From Spirochaetaceae bacterium (GTDB lineage: Bacteria; Spirochaetota; Spirochaetia; B11-G9), in assembly GCA_030643345.1 (NCBI GenBank), contig DAOWMA010000069.1:1-8405 (forward strand): 8,405 bases of DNA. The letters run 5' to 3'. Shown one piece after another: positions 6,769 through 8,405 of this stretch. The translations under genes were made by a program, and so were the position numbers. Each line of letters begins with the position of its first letter. Positions within the stretch are counted from its first letter, which is position 1. Under the pieces are notes generated by a model. That model was not told the DNA's origin, ran no database searches, and saw only the letters and a program-made list of their open reading frames with translations.

Positions 6769-6769
6769 G

Positions 6770-7669
6770 TTATTCTTTTACAGAGCCAGCCATCAATCCC
6801 CTTACAAAATATCGCTGTAATACTAAGAAAACAGTTAAGGGAAGAACCATACTGATAAAAGCCCCGGAAGTTAAAAGATGCCAATCCTGCCCTCTCGATC
6901 CTATCATATTAAGCAGCCTGACAGTAACAACCTGCATTTTTGCACCTGCTCCGCTAAGGAAAACAAGAGCAACAAGCATATCATTCCAGACCCACAGGAA
7001 CTGAAATATAGCGAAACTTGCCAGGGCAGGAACAGATAGAGGCAGTATCAGTCTGACAAAGGTTGTAAAGTGAGAAGCCCCGTCAATAAATGCTGATTCC
7101 ATTATACTTCTGGGTATTGTACTGATGTAATTAAAAAGAAGGTAGACTGCCAGGGGTAGTCCAAACCCGGTGTGGGCCAGCCAGATACCCAAATATGTCC
7201 CATTCAGCTTAAGGGCCTGATAATCCCTAAGTACAGGGATAAGGGCTATCTGCAGGGGTACAACCAGCAATGCAACAATTATTACAAATAAACTTTTCCT
7301 TCCAGGAAAATCGAGCCAGGCAAAACCATAAGCTGCAAAAGCAGCAATAAGGATAGGGATTACAACGGCAGGTATCGTAACAGTCAGACTGTTTAGGAAT
7401 GCACCCATCATACCGTCTCCCTTTGCTCGGGCAGTTCTCCCTGAAGAATCTTTAAAGGTAAAGGTACGTCCTCCCAGAACCTGTTTATAATTATCAAGGG
7501 TGTATCCTGATTTATCAGACAGGGACTGCCACCATCCTGTCTTTGACACATTATCTCTGATTCGAAATGATGTCACAAGGATCCCGAAAGTAGGTATAGT
7601 CCACAGTATTACAAGAAGTATAAGAACAATATTTACAATAATTCCTGATCTGGTTTTTTGCTTTTTCAT
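6770..7669 (-). CDS. aglG: AglG-like alpha-glucoside ABC transporter permease (299 aa)
   Basis: This is an inner-membrane permease of the carbohydrate uptake 1 (CUT1, MalG-type) ABC family, closest in style to AglG of rhizobial alpha-glucoside transporters. Shared stretches as I recall them are WTIPTFGILVTSF (23-35), NSLTVTIPAVVIPILIAAFA (93-112), GIWLAHTGFGLPLAVYLL (161-178), FAIFQFLWVWNDMLVA (219-234) and the C-terminal LQRYFVRGLMAGSVK. About six membrane segments are visible (near 10-30, 92-116, 125-146, 160-182, 214-238, 265-286). The EAA loop that docks the ATPase is at 191-210 (ESAFIDGAS to LILP). It lacks the roughly 80-residue periplasmic insertion that rhizobial AglG proteins carry after the first segment. 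The ATG follows the aglF stop with no gap, with GGGAGG eight bases upstream, so the two permeases should be made together. The related glucosylglycerol permease GgtD is an alternative, so substrate remains open. Confidence 0.9.
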   Translation of the reverse strand: MKKQKTRSGIIVNIVLILLVILWTIPTFGILVTSFRIRDNVSKTGWWQSLSDKSGYTLDNYKQVLGGRTFTFKDSSGRTARAKGDGMMGAFLNSLTVTIPAVVIPILIAAFAAYGFAWLDFPGRKSLFVIIVALLVVPLQIALIPVLRDYQALKLNGTYLGIWLAHTGFGLPLAVYLLFNYISTIPRSIMESAFIDGASHFTTFVRLILPLSVPALASFAIFQFLWVWNDMLVALVFLSGAGAKMQVVTVRLLNMIGSRGQDWHLLTSGAFISMVLPLTVFLVLQRYFVRGLMAGSVKE

Positions 7670-8405
7670 TTAAAATACCTCCCTGCTGCCGAACTGTTTC
7701 AGGTTGTACCACATAACAGGTATAACTGCGATAAGAATAACAATTGCAATAGCCGAACCTCTTCCGTAATGCAGGAATTTGAACATCTGTTTATACTGCT
7801 GACTTGCCAGTACTTCTGTTCCAAACAACCCATTAGTCATTGCAAAGACTATATCAAAGATCTTAAGAGTTAATATTAAAATTGTAGTTCCAACAGTAAT
7901 AATCGACCCTTTTATATAGGGTATAATAATTTGAAAGATTATTCTAAACTCTCCGGCCCCATCAATCCTGGCGGCTTCCAGAAGAGTTGTCGGGACCCCT
8001 TTTATTGCAGAGGAAAGAATAACCATGGCATATCCCGACTGAAGCCATACCAGGATTACAATAAGAAACAGAGTGTTCCATGGCCGGAGGACTATCCAGT
8101 TAACAGGATCACCCCCTAAAGCAGTAACAATTGCATTGAGCAACCCTATCTGGGCCTGACCTGCAGGACGAAAAGCATAAATAAACTTCCAAATTACACC
8201 TGCCCCGACAAAAGATATTGCCATAGGCAGAAAAATCAGCGATTTTGCTAACTTCTCAAATTTTGATCTTTCCGAAAGAAGCGCAAAAAGCATTCCGAAA
8301 ATTAGACTGAAACTGGTACCGAAAATCATCCATATAAGGTTATTAATAAATGCAATACGCATTGTGCGATCAGTGAATATATATTTATAGTTTGCAAACC
8401 CTACA
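7670..8405 (-). CDS. aglF: AglF-like alpha-glucoside ABC transporter permease, N-terminus outside the window
   Basis: This is a MalF-type CUT1 permease that forms the membrane channel with the adjacent AglG-like protein. The reading frame stays open from the Met codon at 8360-8362 to the window edge and encodes VGFANYKYIFTDRT, a stretch typical of the region before the second membrane segment of MalF-type permeases. That Met is therefore internal and 244 residues are visible. Several further membrane segments can be seen. Counted from the internal Met, the EAA motif is EAARIDGAGEFRIIFQIIIP (129-148). The stretches WLQSGYAMVILSSAIKGVP (106-124), LKIFDIVFAMTNG (166-178) and YGRGSAIAIVILIAVIP (199-215) recall AglF. 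The gene for the binding protein (aglE) would be expected upstream, beyond the edge, and an ATPase gene is not in the window. Confidence 0.9.
   Translation of the reverse strand, partial: VGFANYKYIFTDRTMRIAFINNLIWMIFGTSFSLIFGMLFALLSERSKFEKLAKSLIFLPMAISFVGAGVIWKFIYAFRPAGQAQIGLLNAIVTALGGDPVNWIVLRPWNTLFLIVILVWLQSGYAMVILSSAIKGVPTTLLEAARIDGAGEFRIIFQIIIPYIKGSIITVGTTILILTLKIFDIVFAMTNGLFGTEVLASQQYKQMFKFLHYGRGSAIAIVILIAVIPVMWYNLKQFGSREVF
7678..7683 (-). promoter_or_regulatory. aglG ribosome binding site inside the aglF 3' end
   Basis: GGGAGG lies within the final codons of aglF, eight bases before the aglG ATG (7667-7669). The aglF TAA (7670-7672) directly precedes that ATG, a layout suited to translational coupling of the two permease subunits. 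Confidence 0.75.

Noticed and set aside
8360..8362. Met codon at 8362 as the start of aglF
   Set aside because: The frame is open to the window edge and encodes typical MalF-type residues (VGFANYKYIFTDRT), so this Met is internal and the gene is truncated by the edge.

Overview
The window comes from an AT-rich diderm bacterium. The evidence is an outer-membrane TonB-dependent receptor under a cobalamin riboswitch, a lipoprotein with a relaxed lipobox, and binding-protein-dependent sugar permeases. A spirochaete-like host would fit, but that is only an impression from protein style. There is no rRNA, tRNA, transposon, CRISPR array or other mobile element in the window.

Left part (1-2050). A BtuB-type vitamin B12 receptor gene lies on the minus strand at 36-911. 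It has a well-formed cobalamin riboswitch (about 941-1073) and a promoter upstream. The coding frame is closed by a TAA after only 291 codons, inside the barrel, yet the same frame continues with barrel-like residues to the window edge, so the gene looks broken by a single nonsense codon. Divergent from it is a lipoprotein of unknown function (1245-2000, plus strand) with its own promoter. A long, nearly perfect hairpin (2007-2048) separates this gene from the convergent sugar operon.

Right part (2031-8405, all minus strand, transcribed right to left). This is an alpha-glucoside uptake and breakdown operon: aglF-like permease (cut by the window edge), aglG-like permease, an amylosucrase-type GH13 enzyme and a GH65 disaccharide phosphorylase-like enzyme. 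aglF and aglG abut (stop codon followed directly by ATG), and the amylosucrase and GH65 genes overlap by one base, so each pair is probably translationally coupled. The 159-base gap between aglG and the amylosucrase gene holds a good candidate internal promoter, a weak stem-loop and a 9-base direct repeat.

Proposed working (inference). AglF/AglG with an unseen binding protein and ATPase import an alpha-glucoside, with sucrose the best guess given the amylosucrase. The amylosucrase moves the glucosyl unit of sucrose to glucan or sucrose isomers and releases fructose. The GH65 enzyme phosphorolyses an alpha-linked disaccharide to glucose 1-phosphate. The most unusual details are an apparently dead, shrunken beta-phosphoglucomutase-like tail fused to the GH65 protein, the replacement of the classical aglA glucosidase by amylosucrase plus GH65, and the interrupted B12 receptor gene.
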